A DNA stretch of 64,000 nucleotides from Streptomyces cinnabarinus (GCF_027270315.1 NZ_CP114413.1:9486001-9550000), one strand, 5' to 3'; positions 16,957 to 27,055 are shown, numbered from the stretch's first letter. Program-made: numbers and translations. Notes: generated by a model not told the origin, from the letters alone.

Positions 16957-17095
16957 TTAGGGCGGCCCGGTCGCGGATCCGTCGCCGCAGATGGTTCGAC
17001 CGCCGGGCCGCGGTCCGCTCGCGGCTGGCCGGGGTCTGCCTCGGGCAAGCAGGCGAGTCGGACGGGTCCTGCTGCCTGGCGTTGTCGAAGGACAT
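16957..17095 (-). pseudogene. small Arg-rich protein gene truncated by the IS5 element
   Basis: ATG 17095 is preceded by a strong AAGGAG at good spacing. It encodes about 46 residues beginning MSFDNARQQDPSDSPACPRQ, ending in a basic run (HLRRRIRDRAAL), before entering IS sequence. I recognise no family. A hydrophobic coding-like segment on the other side of the IS may have been its C terminus, but the frames do not join cleanly. Confidence 0.45.
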
Positions 17096-17099
17096 GAGT

Positions 17100-17740
17100 T
17101 TCTCCTTCACTTGAATGCTGTTGGCTGTCGGCCGCGCGGGCCGTGCCGGTTTATATGCGGCGTCGTGGGGGTGTCCCCCTGGAGCGCCGTTCATGCGGCG
17201 GCCGGTATGACAAAACATGGCGCCGAACGGGCAGCACACCGCTACCCCGACGACAGCGCTGCCCGATCGAGAGGCGGGACCGGATCGAGGCCGACGGCGG
17301 ATTCGTCGAGGAGAACGAGGAGCAAGGTCCGCCATGTCGGGGGCCGGCTGCCGTGTCCCGTGTGTGGCCTCGATCAGGTTCCGCATCATCTGCGCGCCGG
17401 TCGGCAGTGCTGGAGTCGCGGCGCTCACAGTGTCATTGGCCCGGTACGCAGGACCGCCCGCACGGTCTTGGCCGGATGGTCGGTTCCGACCACGAACCCT
17501 GAGAGCTCGACGCCCTGGCTCGTGATCTCCCGAAGGCTCCGAGTCCCTGCACCGTCGGCAGCCTCGTCGAAGCCCGGGAGCCGGCACCCTCAGGGCCGGA
17601 CCTGGTGCGACGTAAGCGGCGCTTGAAAAGTGAGCCGGTTTGCGGCGTGTACGACGTAGTGAACAAAGGCGGGTGGGGTTTCTTGATCAGGGCTCGAGCC
17701 TTTTGGTGTTCGTGCAACGTCCAGCTTCTGCTGGACCTGG
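17100..17740. other. no convincing gene
   Basis: About 640 bases with only overlapping frames lacking family resemblance, consistent codon bias or ribosome sites. It separates the truncated small gene from two converging gene remnants and is probably decayed sequence. Confidence 0.4.
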
Positions 17741-17930
17741 AGATCCCCCGCACCCTACTTGCTGCCCGAGGCCGGCGGCCCGCTCCCAGGCACCGATCGG
17801 CTCACCGCAGCCGGGGTGGCCGTGGTCTCGGTCCCGGACTGCGGGCACAACATCATGCTGGACAACCCCGAAGGCTTCACCCGTGCCACCTCGGCAGCGC
17901 TCTCGGACCACGTCCACTCGCAGCGCCAAG
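17741..17930 (+). pseudogene. alpha/beta-hydrolase, C-terminal remnant
   Basis: About 60 codons reading APYLLPEAGGPLPGTDRL, VVSVPDCGHNIMLDNPEGF and a short helix. The PDCGHNI segment contains the catalytic His near the end of alpha/beta hydrolases (prolyl-aminopeptidase or epoxide-hydrolase type). The rest of the gene, with nucleophile and acid, is absent. It runs tail to tail into a HEAT-like remnant. Confidence 0.6.
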
Positions 17931-18850
17931 GCGATGCAACGGCGCAGCCCGCTGCTGCCGGTGGCGTCGATCCGGGTGAGCCATGGCACCTGCTCGAGCA
18001 TGCTTTGGTAGGGACGGGTGCCGGGGCCTGTGAGGAGGGCGCGGAGCTCGTCGGGAACGGGATTGGGGACCAGGCACAGCCAGGCCAGGCCGACGCCGTT
18101 ACGGGCCTCGGGCAGTCGCCCGGGATCCGACCACAGGCCCCGGGCCCACCGGGGAGCGTGTTCATGATGGTGTTCGCGGGCGAGTTGGGCGATCGCCGGG
18201 ATCAGAGACGCCCGGACTACCGCATCGTCTTCCTCCGCCAGCCTGGACCGCAGAGCAGTGGAAAGGAGGGTGACCTCGCCGGCCGACGCCGCCGGAACGT
18301 AGGCGGTCGCGGAGCGGACCTCGGGGTCGGGGTCGCAGAGCAGCGGCAGCAGAATGTGCAGGTTGTCCATCACGGCCTGACGGGCGGCCTGGATCGTTCA
18401 GTCCACTGGGCACATCGTGCTGCCCTCAACCATCAACGGCTCCTCGGCGACCTGGAGCAGGCCTTCCCGCGATCCGTCCCCCATGTACTGACACCGCCCG
18501 ATCTCGTCGATCAGGCGAAGGCTATCGGCACGCAGTTCGGGGCGCCCGGCCACCGCGATCCGGAGCAGGAGCGGTACCGCCAGTGCTCCTGCCGCGGTCG
18601 TGCCGCCCTGATGGTGAAGACTCGTCCAGAGCTGCCACAAGGCCTTGTCGGTAGCTTCGGCGCCCCCGGAGACGAGGGTGGCGAGCAGGGCCAGAGAACC
18701 CCTCGCCCGGGCCGTCAGGCGGGCGCTCGACGGCGTCCTTGCAGGGGGCTGCGACGACCAGCCCGGGGGCGCCAGCTGTCCAGCGGGTGCTGCGTGGGGG
18801 TCGTTCACCAGGCGTCGCCGATGTTGAAGTTGGCGGCATAGGCATTCCAC
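17910..18850 (-). pseudogene. HEAT-repeat-like protein, interrupted
   Basis: Two segments in the same frame are separated by an in-frame TGA at 18398-18400. The first contains LLATLVSGGAEATDKALWQL and VPLLLRIAVAGRPELRADSL; the second contains HILLPLLCDPDPEVRSATAY and VVRASLIPAIAQLARE, the paired-helix pattern of HEAT/ARM repeats. The N terminus around 18800-18950 is scrambled over two frames (KLHDGLTAVGGYLLIAL; EWNAYAANFNIGDAW) and the C terminus fuses with the hydrolase remnant. A decayed gene; the original scaffold role is unknown. Confidence 0.6.
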
Positions 18851-19020
18851 TCGGATCTAAGGCGATCAGGAGATATCCGCCGACCGCTGTCAGGCCGTCG
18901 TGCAGCTTCTCTGCCAGTTCCCACCGTGAGATCGCCGCCATCGGCCCGGCCGGTTTTCGGCTCAGCGGGGCGGGCGCGATCATGGGACGAGTACGACCGG
19001 ACCGTGGAACAGGGAATCCC

Positions 19021-19392
19021 ATGACTTTGCAGGAAGGCCAGCGCGTCAAGCTGGCCGCTGATCTTCGTCTGAGTGACCCGATCGAGGTGTCCGGGGCGGT
19101 CATTGGCATCCTTTCCCTCGCCGCCGACACCGTAGGAACCGTAGTAGAAGTCACGGAGCACGTCCGCGAGGATGCCGACGTCCGCGAGTACGAGCGGCTC
19201 AAGTCGCTGCTCGATTCTTACGGTGACGGCATGCCCCCGGAGAGCAGGCGGCAGCTGGAGCAGAAGGTTGGCGCGCTGCAGCCGGCGTGGGTGGCGTTCC
19301 AGGAACAGGGAGCACTGGTGACGGTGCGGGTCCGCTTCGACAACGGGCTCATCCTGGGCGCATCGCCGCAGGACCTTTATGTGCCCGTGTGA
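19021..19392 (+). CDS. conserved-type hypothetical protein, 123 residues
   Basis: ATG 19021 begins MTLQEGQRVKLAADLRLSDP; the ends look like small beta-barrel strands (GTVVEVTEHV; ALVTVRVRFDNGLILG; DLYVPV) around a charged helix (REYERLKSLLDSYGDGMPP). This resembles a KOW/SH3-like barrel interrupted by a helix, but I do not recognise a named family. A weak GGGA precedes the start. Codon bias is typical of real genes here. It stands alone between decayed genes and a secreted propeller gene. Confidence 0.65.
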   Translation: MTLQEGQRVKLAADLRLSDPIEVSGAVIGILSLAADTVGTVVEVTEHVREDADVREYERLKSLLDSYGDGMPPESRRQLEQKVGALQPAWVAFQEQGALVTVRVRFDNGLILGASPQDLYVPV

Positions 19393-19640
19393 GAGCGGTG
19401 GCGAGGCCGCGCGTCCTTGCTGAACCGACACCGGGCCCGGAGTCAGGGGTGTGCTGCACGATCGGGTGACATCGTGACCTGCCCAACAGACGCTGGTTTG
19501 CTGGCTCTTCTTGCCAAATAGTTCGCCGGTTTCGTTCATCGCGGCGCAGAATGATCGACGACGGCGTCATGCGTCGTCTCCGCCGGCCGGTCGAGGGGGC
19601 TGCCGGTGCGAACTCACAGGACACAGAGGGGGGTTCTGCC

Positions 19641-20984
19641 GTGCGCAGATCCAGACGCACGCTGGGTGCCACGTTCGCTGCGGTGCTCGGTTCCGTACTG
19701 CTGGCGATACCGGGGGCCATGCCGGCGTACGCGGCGACCGGTGTGTCGTTGCCGCTGTACCAGCTCGCCGACATGAAGGTCGACGGCAGCCATCAGAAGA
19801 TCTTCCTCAGCATGCCGGCCGGCGCCGACGGCCGCGTAGTGGTGACGGACTACAACGGGAAGAGCACGTGGCTGGGCGGCCTCCCGGGGGCCAGCGGGCT
19901 GGCGCTCTCGCCCGACAACCAGACCCTGTACGTGGCCGCGCGGGACATCGACACCATCGTGGCGTACGACACCGCGACGCTGGCGGAGACCGCGCGCTAC
20001 CACGTCGGTGACGGCACAGCCCCGTTGGGCGTGGCGGTCGCGGGTGGGAAGCTGTGGTTCGGCTACGGCGTCAGCGGGGACCTCGGCTCGATCGACGTGC
20101 GCGGCCCCGAGCCGGTCGTCGAACTGGGGCTGGACAGTTCGCTGGACTTTGGGGCGGAGCTCGTCACCTCCCCCGCCGACCCGAACGTGCTGGTGGTCGG
20201 CACCGGTGACCCCAACCGCAACACCCTCACGGTGTACGACGTGAGCAGCGGCATGCCCGTGATGGCCAAGCGGCGGGTGCTGTCCGGGACCGAGATGAAC
20301 GGTCTGCGGGACATCGACGTGACACCGGACGGCCGTACGATCCTGACCGCCGCCCTCATATCGCCGGGGTACCGGGCCTTCCGCCTCGACGATCTCTCGG
20401 ACGTGGCGACGCATACGGCCCCGGCCTCGCCCCTGGCCGTCGCCGCCGGACCCGACGGCAGGGTGGCGGGGGGCGCCCAGAACACCAGCGCCGACGTCCC
20501 GGACGTGTCCTTCTACGCTCCGGCTGCCCCGGATCCGCTGACCACGGTCGAGCTGGGCGCCGCCACGCAGAGCCCGGTGGTCCGGGGCCTGGCCTGGGCG
20601 CCGGACGGAAGCCGGCTCTTCGCCGTGACGGGGGAGAGCGGGGTCATGGGGCTCCGGTTCCACTCTCTCCAGGTCAACACCACGGTGCAGACAGCGATCG
20701 CCCTCGACGCGCCGGCGACCAGCAGGAAGGGCCGGACGCTGACCCTCACCGGCACGCTGACCCCCGGAATCGCTCCCGGCACCACGGTCACGGTCACACG
20801 CCACGACGCCACCAACCCTGAAGGCGTCTCCCTGGGCGCCGTACCGGTGGCGGCCGACGGCACCTTCACGGCGACCGACGCCCCGGCCAAGCCCGGCGAG
20901 GTCCGCTACGTCGTGGCGTACGGCGGTGACCACTGGCACGCCGCCTCCTCGGCTGAGGCGACGGTCGAGATCACCCGCAACTGA
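19641..20984 (+). CDS. secreted beta-propeller (YVTN-like) protein with Ig-like C-terminal domain
   Basis: 447 residues from GTG 19641, chosen because AGAGGGGGG lies just upstream and the product then begins with a signal peptide (RRSRRTLGATFAAVLGSVLL ... AYA|ATG). ATG 19551 would bury the signal. Residues ~35-345 contain propeller blades such as LALSPDNQTLYVAARDIDTI, VTPDGRTILTAALI and AWAPDGSRLFAVTGE. Residues ~350-447 (RKGRTLTLTGTLTPG ... VEITRN) form a bacterial Ig-like strand-rich domain. Probably an extracellular binding or cell-wall-associated protein; no catalytic residues seen. A near-ideal terminator follows at 21008. Confidence 0.85.
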   Translation: MRRSRRTLGATFAAVLGSVLLAIPGAMPAYAATGVSLPLYQLADMKVDGSHQKIFLSMPAGADGRVVVTDYNGKSTWLGGLPGASGLALSPDNQTLYVAARDIDTIVAYDTATLAETARYHVGDGTAPLGVAVAGGKLWFGYGVSGDLGSIDVRGPEPVVELGLDSSLDFGAELVTSPADPNVLVVGTGDPNRNTLTVYDVSSGMPVMAKRRVLSGTEMNGLRDIDVTPDGRTILTAALISPGYRAFRLDDLSDVATHTAPASPLAVAAGPDGRVAGGAQNTSADVPDVSFYAPAAPDPLTTVELGAATQSPVVRGLAWAPDGSRLFAVTGESGVMGLRFHSLQVNTTVQTAIALDAPATSRKGRTLTLTGTLTPGIAPGTTVTVTRHDATNPEGVSLGAVPVAADGTFTATDAPAKPGEVRYVVAYGGDHWHAASSAEATVEITRN

Positions 20985-21007
20985 TTCCCTGCCCGGAGCA
21001 CACGATG

Positions 21008-21052
21008 AAGGGCCAGTTCAAGGGGGCATGCTGCTCCCTTGAACTGGCCCTT
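21008..21052 (+). terminator. strong intrinsic hairpin after the propeller gene
   Basis: A perfect 17-bp stem (21008-21024 with 21036-21052, AAGGGCCAGTTCAAGGG and complement) with an 11-base loop begins 23 bases after the stop codon. Confidence 0.85.
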
Positions 21053-21101
21053 GTGCTGGCCCTGGAGCCGGCCCCTTGGCTGTGCTCACGGCCGTTGCGC
21101 T

Positions 21102-21485
21102 CTACGCGAGGATCAGAAGGATGAAGATCGCACAGACGATGATGGTGACCAGCCAGCTGTTGCTGATCAGCCAATCGCGGACGCCCGGCATTGCCCTTCC
21201 GCGCGAGGGCCGGAGAGCTGGCGAACGCACAGCGGTAGCGCGGCCATCAATACGGTCAGAGCGATGAACGCAAGGGCTTCGGCGCAGGAGCTTCCGCCCA
21301 CCGGGAGTCGGCCCAGGCGCCGTGGGGTGGGCCTCGGTTCGGGCGAGCGCGGCCTGGACGGCGTCGCGTTGAAGCCGGAGGCAGGTGCCGATCGTCTCGG
21401 TGTCGGCGAGCTGGCGGTCGAGGTGGGCCAGATCGCGCGGAGGCGCGGGGGATCCGGCGACATCTAGTCCATGCGTTCGATTCAA
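21102..21485 (-). pseudogene. degraded small membrane protein gene(s)
   Basis: Coding-like codon bias switches frames: LDRQLADTETIGTCLRLQRD in one frame, then AEALAFIALTVLMAALPLCV (a membrane helix) in the next, ending near 21167. Overlapping it, a 29-residue frame from an ATG just after GGAAGG encodes MPGVRDWLISNSWLVTIIVC, hydrophobic to the end at 21102. It could be one frameshifted gene followed by a tiny membrane peptide. Function unknown. Confidence 0.35.
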
Positions 21486-21734
21486 GCGCTGGGTCCGCGT
21501 CCGGTCGAGGCGGGGTCACGAACGCGCTGCAGTGCAGAGGGCCAGGCTCCGAGCTACCTGGGGGCGGCCCACGCCTCGGGCCCACCCCCTCGCCACTCGA
21601 TCATGGCTGTCCGGACGACGTCCATCTCGGCCCACTCAGGGAGGCCCTCGGTCGGTAGTGGTCGGAGCTGGAGCGCATGCGCAACCGCCCCAACACCTCC
21701 GGACGACTTTCCGTGTACGGCGCCCGGGTCACCA

Positions 21735-22037
21735 TCACCGCCGACGGTGAGACGACTCTGACACGCGGCGGTCCACGACCCTCTCAAATCGGAGGCAGTT
21801 GATCACTGTCACAGGCACGTCTGCCGGGCCGTTCAGGAACACCCCGGAGGAAACGGGCCGTCGCCATATGGACCCCGAAGCCATCCGGTGATCAGACAGC
21901 GCCTTCGGCTCGATCAACGCCCGATCCGCGTCGTCCAGGAAGAACCACCGCTCCAACTCCGTACGGGACGGCGCCCCGTCCTCAGCCCCCGGGACACCCG
22001 CGCGTCCGCGATCAGGACGCGGCGTCAAACCAGTCAT
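21735..22037 (-). pseudogene. Tn3-family transposase, N-terminal fragment
   Basis: ELERWFFLDDADRALIEPK matches the DUF4158-type N terminus of Tn3-family transposases, followed by a garbled SDHRMASGSIWRRPVSSGVF where the family has a Gly-Phe-Gln-Leu run, and PADVPVTVINCL, also family-like. Only about 90 of roughly 1000 residues remain. It lies head to head with the truncated recombinase at 22240. Confidence 0.65.
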
Positions 22038-22239
22038 GGGCGCCTCAGTACTTCTGCCGGGTTGTTGGTGCCGGGTCTGCTGGAGCGGATGGTGTTGGCG
22101 CAGTGGTCGTGGATGCGTCCTCCGGTGCTGGTTGCTGTTCCGGTGGGGCTGAATGCGGTGTACGGCAGGCGCGTCTGCATGTCGCCGACGCCAAGCCGAC
22201 GGAACTGTCACGGAGTCCGTCGAACCGCGGTCCAGCGCG

Positions 22240-23643
22240 GTTTCCGGCAAGCTCTCAGTCCGGGCCTTCTACCTGGACATCGCCCAGTGGGCTCTTGACG
22301 AGCCAGAACGCTGGGGGCCATGGGCGGCACCCGCCCCCATCAGCGAGGCTGAATGCTCAGCAAAGAAGCTCGAAAAGCTGCAAAAGTCCAGGAAAGACCA
22401 GCGGACTCGTGAGCGCTTGCCCGTGCTGCCCACGCTCGTCCGAGTCGCCGACCGCCGGCTGAAGGAAGCCCGTCTTCGCCTCGAAGCTCTCCATGCCGCG
22501 GCGCCAGGATCCACGTTCACAGTGCTCGGCGAGGCCTTCACTGCCCCGCGCTTCACGAATCGCCCAGAGGGGCGGGCAGCGAGCGTCCGCGACGAGTACG
22601 GCCGCCGCCGGTTGCTCGCGACCGAGGAAAAGGTCGCGTTCTGGGCCTGGGCAACGATCGAGATCTTCCGGCATACCGGCATTCGCATCGAAGAGCTCCG
22701 GGAACTCGGCCACCACAGCATCCTCAGCTACAAGCTCCCAACCACCGGGCAAGTGGTTCCGCTGCTGCAGGTCGCACCGTCGAAGACCGATCAAGAACGG
22801 CTCCTGCTCGTCAGCCCTGAACTCGCTGACGTGCTTAGCGCGATCGTGTCGCGCGTCCGTGGCTCGGACGGGAGCGTCCCCTTGGTCTCCAGTTATGACC
22901 AGCACGAAGGCGTCTGGAACCCTCCCATGCCGCTGCTCTATCAGTGGAACGTCTCCGGCCAGAACCGGCCGCTCGCGGAGAGCACGATCCGCAAGGCGAT
23001 CAACCAGACCCTCGAAGCCACTGGGCTCACTGACAGCGCGGGCAAGCCGCTGAGGTTCCAGCTCCACGACTTCCGTCGGATCTTCATCACCGACGCGATC
23101 CTCAGCGGCCTTCCACCGCACATTGCCCAAGTCGTTGCAGGTCGCAACAACATCAACAGCACGATGGGCTATGCGGCGATCTATCCGGTCGACGCGATCG
23201 AGTCCCACCGGGCTTTCATCGCGCGCCGGCGGGCACTCAGGCCCGTCGAGGAATATCGCGCTGTCACGCCCTAGGAGTGGAACGACTTCCTCGGCCACTT
23301 CGAGAAGAGAAAGCTCGCCCTCGGCAGCTGCGGACGAGCCTACGGAACGGACTGCATCCACGAGCACGCATGCGTTCGCTGCCCCGTGCTCATCGTGGAC
23401 TTCGGCGAGATGTCCCGCTTGGTCGAGATCCGCGACAACCTTGCCGACCGGATCAGGGAAGCCGAGCGCGAGGGATGGCTGGGGGAGGTCGAAGGGCTAT
23501 CCACCAGCCTGGCCGCTGCCGAAGAGAAGATCGCGGAGATCACCGCCAGACACGACCGCAAAGCCTCGCCCGTCTTCCTCGGTGTTCCGACCCTCCAGCA
23601 GATCACAGCCCGCTCGGTCGGCTCACCCGAGGCTTCGCCCTGA
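22240..23643 (+). pseudogene. large tyrosine recombinase, 5'-truncated and interrupted by TAG
   Basis: The frame has all catalytic boxes: IFRHTGIRIEELREL (Arg), LHDFRRIFITDAIL (HxxR-type) and TMGYAAIYP (Tyr). It is interrupted by TAG at 23272-23274 right after EEYRAVTP, yet the same frame continues with EWNDFLGHFEKRKLALGSCG, a Cys/His cluster CIHEHACVRCP, and a long helix rich in Glu/Arg, ending 23643. This tail is the expected C terminus of the ~700-residue actinomycete recombinase, so TAG replaces a sense codon. The N-terminal ~300 residues are missing, replaced by sequence next to the Tn3 fragment. Probably dead. Confidence 0.8.
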
Positions 23644-23925
23644 CGAACCATCTGCGCGCGAAGTGCTCGACGTCGTCTCGGCAGGGTGACCACCCCGTTT
23701 CCATGGCCTCGGCCAAGCTGCCTTGCAGTCCGGCCGAGGCCTTCCTGCCGCCCGAACGTGCCCTGATCTGGGGAAATGAGTGCACCCGTCAGGGCCGCCG
23801 ACGGGCCGCAAAAATTTCTCGCGATTCCTCTCTCACAGTCTCCGGCTCCTCCCGCTGTCTATAGGCAGATCGCCCGCGCGAGAGGCGGTCTTCGATCTCA
23901 CCGCCGCCGACGCCGAGAGGAACCG

Positions 23926-24519
23926 ATGAACGGGAGCGACAAGAACGGGAGGAGGGTCCCGCACCAGCACGTCCCCGCTGGCGTCCTGTGCCACGAGGCG
24001 CAGAAACAGTGGGACGCCTACGTGAAGATGCGCAAGACCCTCTGGAAGTCCGCGTGCGCCCGCGCTGGGCGCGACCATGCGGATGACATCTGCTCGAAGG
24101 TGGCGATCGCCTTCTACCGGCGCCTGTTGTCGGGCCCGTTGAACGAGAGCGTCGCCCCGTACCTGTGGACGATGATCAAGCGTCACACGGGCCAGCACCT
24201 CAGCGAGCTGTCTGCCCGCGCTGAGAACTTCGTGGGCGACGAGACCTCGAATCTGGAGGACCCCGCCAACTACATCAGCGTCCACTTCACGAGCCAGGTC
24301 GAGCTCGTCGAGGCGATGGCTGTGTTGAAGAAGGAGTTCAGCACGCTCCAGCTCCGTGCGTTCGTACTTGCCGAGGCGTATGGCCTGAAGGCACCGTCGA
24401 TCGCCGAGCTCATCGACACCACGCCCGGCAACGTGCGTGACGCGCTTCGCCACGCCCGCCGCAAGCTCGGAACCCGACGAGTCGGTGCCCGCCTGGGAGT
24501 CGTGTCCGACGACGATTAG
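23926..24519 (+). CDS. sigma-70-like regulatory protein
   Basis: 197 residues, ATG 23926 preceded by GAGAGG. The N-terminal half (ARAGRDHADDICSKVAIAFY ... PYLWTMIKRHTGQHL) resembles region 2 of ECF sigma factors, and the C-terminal half (TLQLRAFVLAEAYGLKAPSI followed by AELIDTTPGNVRDALRHARR) is a region-4 helix-turn-helix. It may be a diverged ECF sigma factor or a sigma-like regulator; no anti-sigma gene is adjacent. Two small membrane-protein genes follow on the same strand after a 290-base gap. Confidence 0.7.
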   Translation: MNGSDKNGRRVPHQHVPAGVLCHEAQKQWDAYVKMRKTLWKSACARAGRDHADDICSKVAIAFYRRLLSGPLNESVAPYLWTMIKRHTGQHLSELSARAENFVGDETSNLEDPANYISVHFTSQVELVEAMAVLKKEFSTLQLRAFVLAEAYGLKAPSIAELIDTTPGNVRDALRHARRKLGTRRVGARLGVVSDDD

Positions 24520-24806
24520 TCGCTTCCAGGAGCCCTGGGCTGGTCCGCAACGACGACGGCTCAGCCCGTAGCTCCGAGTGGGGGCTCATCGTCAGCCGCC
24601 ATCCCGACAGAAGGAAAGGAGGAGAACCAGCTGGAACTGAGGGTCCACGGCCAGGGGACAGCGGCCGCGGAGCTCTAGAAGCGAGTGAATCCGCGGCCGG
24701 CCGGCAAGCACGAGCCGCGGATCCACACCAGAACCGGACGAAAGTCCGGACGACCTCATGGTGAACGCCTCCCTGCGAGGCACTTCTTACGGAACGGAAG
24801 GTTGGC

Positions 24807-25004
24807 ATGGGTAACCACATCCACCGCGGGTACTTCGCGGTGATCGCCACGGTGATGGCCGTTTGGGCGTGGATCGGCTGCCGGGTCGAGGCGGCTTTGT
24901 TGCTGCTGCCTCCCCGCAGCCCGGTCGTCGGACCGGCTCGCCGGGAGCGCGGTCCGCGGACCCGAGTCCACGGCCGCGTCGAAGGGCTGACGACTGGAAG
25001 GTAA
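24807..25004 (+). CDS. small protein with N-terminal membrane segment
   Basis: 65 residues; ATG 24807 follows GGAAGG. Sequence MGNHIHRGYFAVIATVMAVW then AWIGCRVEAALLLLPPRSP gives one hydrophobic helix with a short basic N terminus, then an Arg-rich cytoplasmic-like tail. No recognised family. The 290 bases before it (24520-24806) hold only an AAGGAGG-led short frame with no usual start codon. Confidence 0.45.
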   Translation: MGNHIHRGYFAVIATVMAVWAWIGCRVEAALLLLPPRSPVVGPARRERGPRTRVHGRVEGLTTGR

Positions 25005-25145
25005 ACCATCGGTAGTGGAGCCGGACCCTCTCACAGTGAGGGCCCGGCTTCGCTGCTTCTAGGTACTGGCGCATCGACGCGTCGGGCCCGCCGCCCCCAG
25101 GCTCTCCAACCCCGGGCGGCGGGCTGGTCCTCCCGAAGGAACACC

Positions 25146-25547
25146 ATGACCACGATCCCCTCTGACGGCGGCAAGAGCCAGGACTTCCCGACCGTGACTC
25201 GTACGGACTCCGTCACACTCCGGCTGGAGCTCGCCGAGGGTAATCTCGCCTGCTGCCGTCAGAAGCTCGCCGACGCCGAGCGCGAGGCCCGGGAACTCAG
25301 GCGTCAGCAGCGACGGGAACACCGGCAGGAACTCCGGGCCCGGCGACACCAGCGGCGCCGGGCCCTCTCCGCGAAGGCCGTCCACCTGACCGCCACCGCC
25401 TCCCCCGTGATGCTCACCTTTGTCGGGGCCATCGCGTTCCTCGTCGCCATCGTCTTGATGGTGAGCGGTTTGGGGGCCGCCAACGCCCTCGCCTTGGCGG
25501 CCGCCGCGTGGGGCGGTGCCGCTGCGATCCGTTCCCTACGCAAGTAG
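25146..25547 (+). CDS. small coiled-coil membrane protein
   Basis: 133 residues; ATG 25146 with AAGGA upstream. Residues ~25-75 form an Arg/Glu-rich coiled coil (LELAEGNLACCRQKLADAER ... QELRARRHQRRRALS); residues ~85-130 form two membrane helices (VMLTFVGAIAFLVAIVLMVS; AANALALAAAAWGGAAA). Resembles small membrane proteins found on actinomycete plasmids and integrative elements, but no named family is recognised. Possibly co-expressed with the sigma-like protein upstream. Confidence 0.65.
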   Translation: MTTIPSDGGKSQDFPTVTRTDSVTLRLELAEGNLACCRQKLADAEREARELRRQQRREHRQELRARRHQRRRALSAKAVHLTATASPVMLTFVGAIAFLVAIVLMVSGLGAANALALAAAAWGGAAAIRSLRK

Positions 25548-25834
25548 AGCGGGACGGGAAGCTTTCCTCCTGTTATCAAGGCCCTCGCCATTCCTTCCGG
25601 TGAGGGCCTTCGCCATGTGCACCGGCTCCAAGAGCACCGCGGCTAGTTCAGAGAAGCGAGTTGTCCCGTCTGGGCGGCTTGTGATGGTGGGCATGGGGCG
25701 GGGTGATGTGATGGCAGCCGGTTGCACCGCGCTGGTTCTCCACCGGGACCCGGCTCGTGGGTGTCGAGCGCGCTCCTTGCCAGCGCCTGGGTCTGGCGTC
25801 CCGGTGAATTTCCAGCGGGTCATCCCGCCGCAGC

Positions 25835-25950
25835 TTGGATACAGCCGAGGCATTCCGGCGGCTCAATCAGCACTGCCCGGATCTGAACCGAACGTACGAC
25901 CTGGTGCGCCAGTTCGCTGCCAGGCTCGACGCCCGCGATGCCACCCTCGG
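25835..25950 (+). pseudogene. ISL3-family transposase fragment
   Basis: About 38 codons: DTAEAFRRLNQHCPDLNRTY followed by DLVRQFAARLDARDAT. This matches the ISL3 stretch found intact at about 56040-56100 (CPELDALTRHVRSFAVMLTQ). Both flanks are unrelated, so only a shard remains. Confidence 0.45.
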
Positions 25951-26602
25951 GCGAACGAGCCGCCGGGTAGCGCTGAGGGCGCATCAGGGACTGTTGGGCA
26001 AGATCGGCAGCGCCGATTCGTCGCCCCCGTTCCCGCGCATCCGCAGACCAGTGACGGCGCGAGCTCGCCCGGGGCCCCGTCCCACCGCCACGCCCGCCCA
26101 CCCCTGCCACGCAATCTTCGAGGGCTGGCAGATCACATCGCGTCCATCCCTCATCTGCTAGTCCCCGGGCCGGGGACAGGAGGACCGTTACGAAGTGCAC
26201 GGTGCGTACCTCGATGCCGAGGGGCCCGCGGCCGGATCCCTTGTCCCACCGCCGCCATGTGCGTCGCCATCCCGAGGCAGACGCCGTACGACATGGCCGC
26301 GGGGACGTCGACATCAGGCATGCGACCGACGTCTTGCCATACCCGGGCCTGGTCCAGCCCGCTGTGCGTGCCGGTTGTTCACCGCTGCTGACGGTAGCGT
26401 CAGATCGGTGGAGGGGATTCTCGTCAGGCCCCTGCCAGAATCCGCCAACTCGCGCTCTGTTCGGTCCCTGGTGATCACATTCGTTCACCTTGGGGCAGAA
26501 CCGCAATACCGCCCTCGCGGCCCGTGGCACGCGTGTTGAATCCGGCCGTTCGAAGTTCCACGCCCTGGCGGAACACCCAGGGCAGCGCCCCCTGGAGAAG
26601 AG
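25951..26602. other. no intact gene
   Basis: 650 bases with short coding-like patches only, for example RVWQDVGRMPDVDVPAAMSY on the minus strand near 26280-26350. None has a start, ribosome site and full-length frame. Probably decayed DNA before the NACHT locus. Confidence 0.4.
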
Positions 26603-27055
26603 ATGTCCGGCCCGGAAGTCGTGATCTCGTGTGTCGTCGGATGGGCCGCGCACATACCGCGCAGAGGCGGCCGACCGGCCGACACCGAGGCCGACAGGGC
26701 CTTGGACGCGGGCATGCAGCGGGTTCACGACCTAGTCACTGCCCGCCTGGAGGAAGAGCCGCGGTTCCGGCTGCTGTGGGCCGAGATCGAGGCCGGTGGG
26801 GCACCGGCCGGGGAGACCCTCGACGCGGCGGCGCGGGCGCTGGGGGCCGCATCCGACGACGACCCCGAGTTCGCGGCGCGGCTGCACACGCTGATGGAGG
26901 AGGTCGAACAGTTGCGGTGCGCGGCCGGCGCACCGGCGCTCCACGTGGCTGGTGACCTGAATGTCAGGGCGGGTGGTAGCAGTGTGGCGGCCGCCGTGAT
27001 CACCGGCGGGGTGACGGTCGCAAACCCTCCGCACCCCGGGACGGAACAGCGCTGA
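26603..27055 (+). CDS. small partner protein of the NACHT gene
   Basis: 150 residues, ATG 26603 with GGAGAAG upstream. The first ~100 residues are helical (ALDAGMQRVHDLVTARLEEE; LHTLMEEVEQLRCAAGAP); the C-terminal ~40 are Gly/Val-rich strands (LHVAGDLNVRAGGSSVAAAV ... GGVTVANPP). Short proteins of this type, with a beta-rich 'GDxxVRAxxGSVAA' tail, precede NTPase genes of the STAND class in actinomycetes. The gap to the NACHT start is 35 bases, so the two are probably one transcript. Function unknown; a sensor, adaptor or effector subunit is possible. Confidence 0.65.
   Translation: MSGPEVVISCVVGWAAHIPRRGGRPADTEADRALDAGMQRVHDLVTARLEEEPRFRLLWAEIEAGGAPAGETLDAAARALGAASDDDPEFAARLHTLMEEVEQLRCAAGAPALHVAGDLNVRAGGSSVAAAVITGGVTVANPPHPGTEQR

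Noticed and set aside
16022..17095. Perfect reconstruction of a gene by excising the IS5 element
   Set aside because: Removing the IS plus one putative target copy shifts the reading frame between the two flanks, so the reconstruction is not supported.
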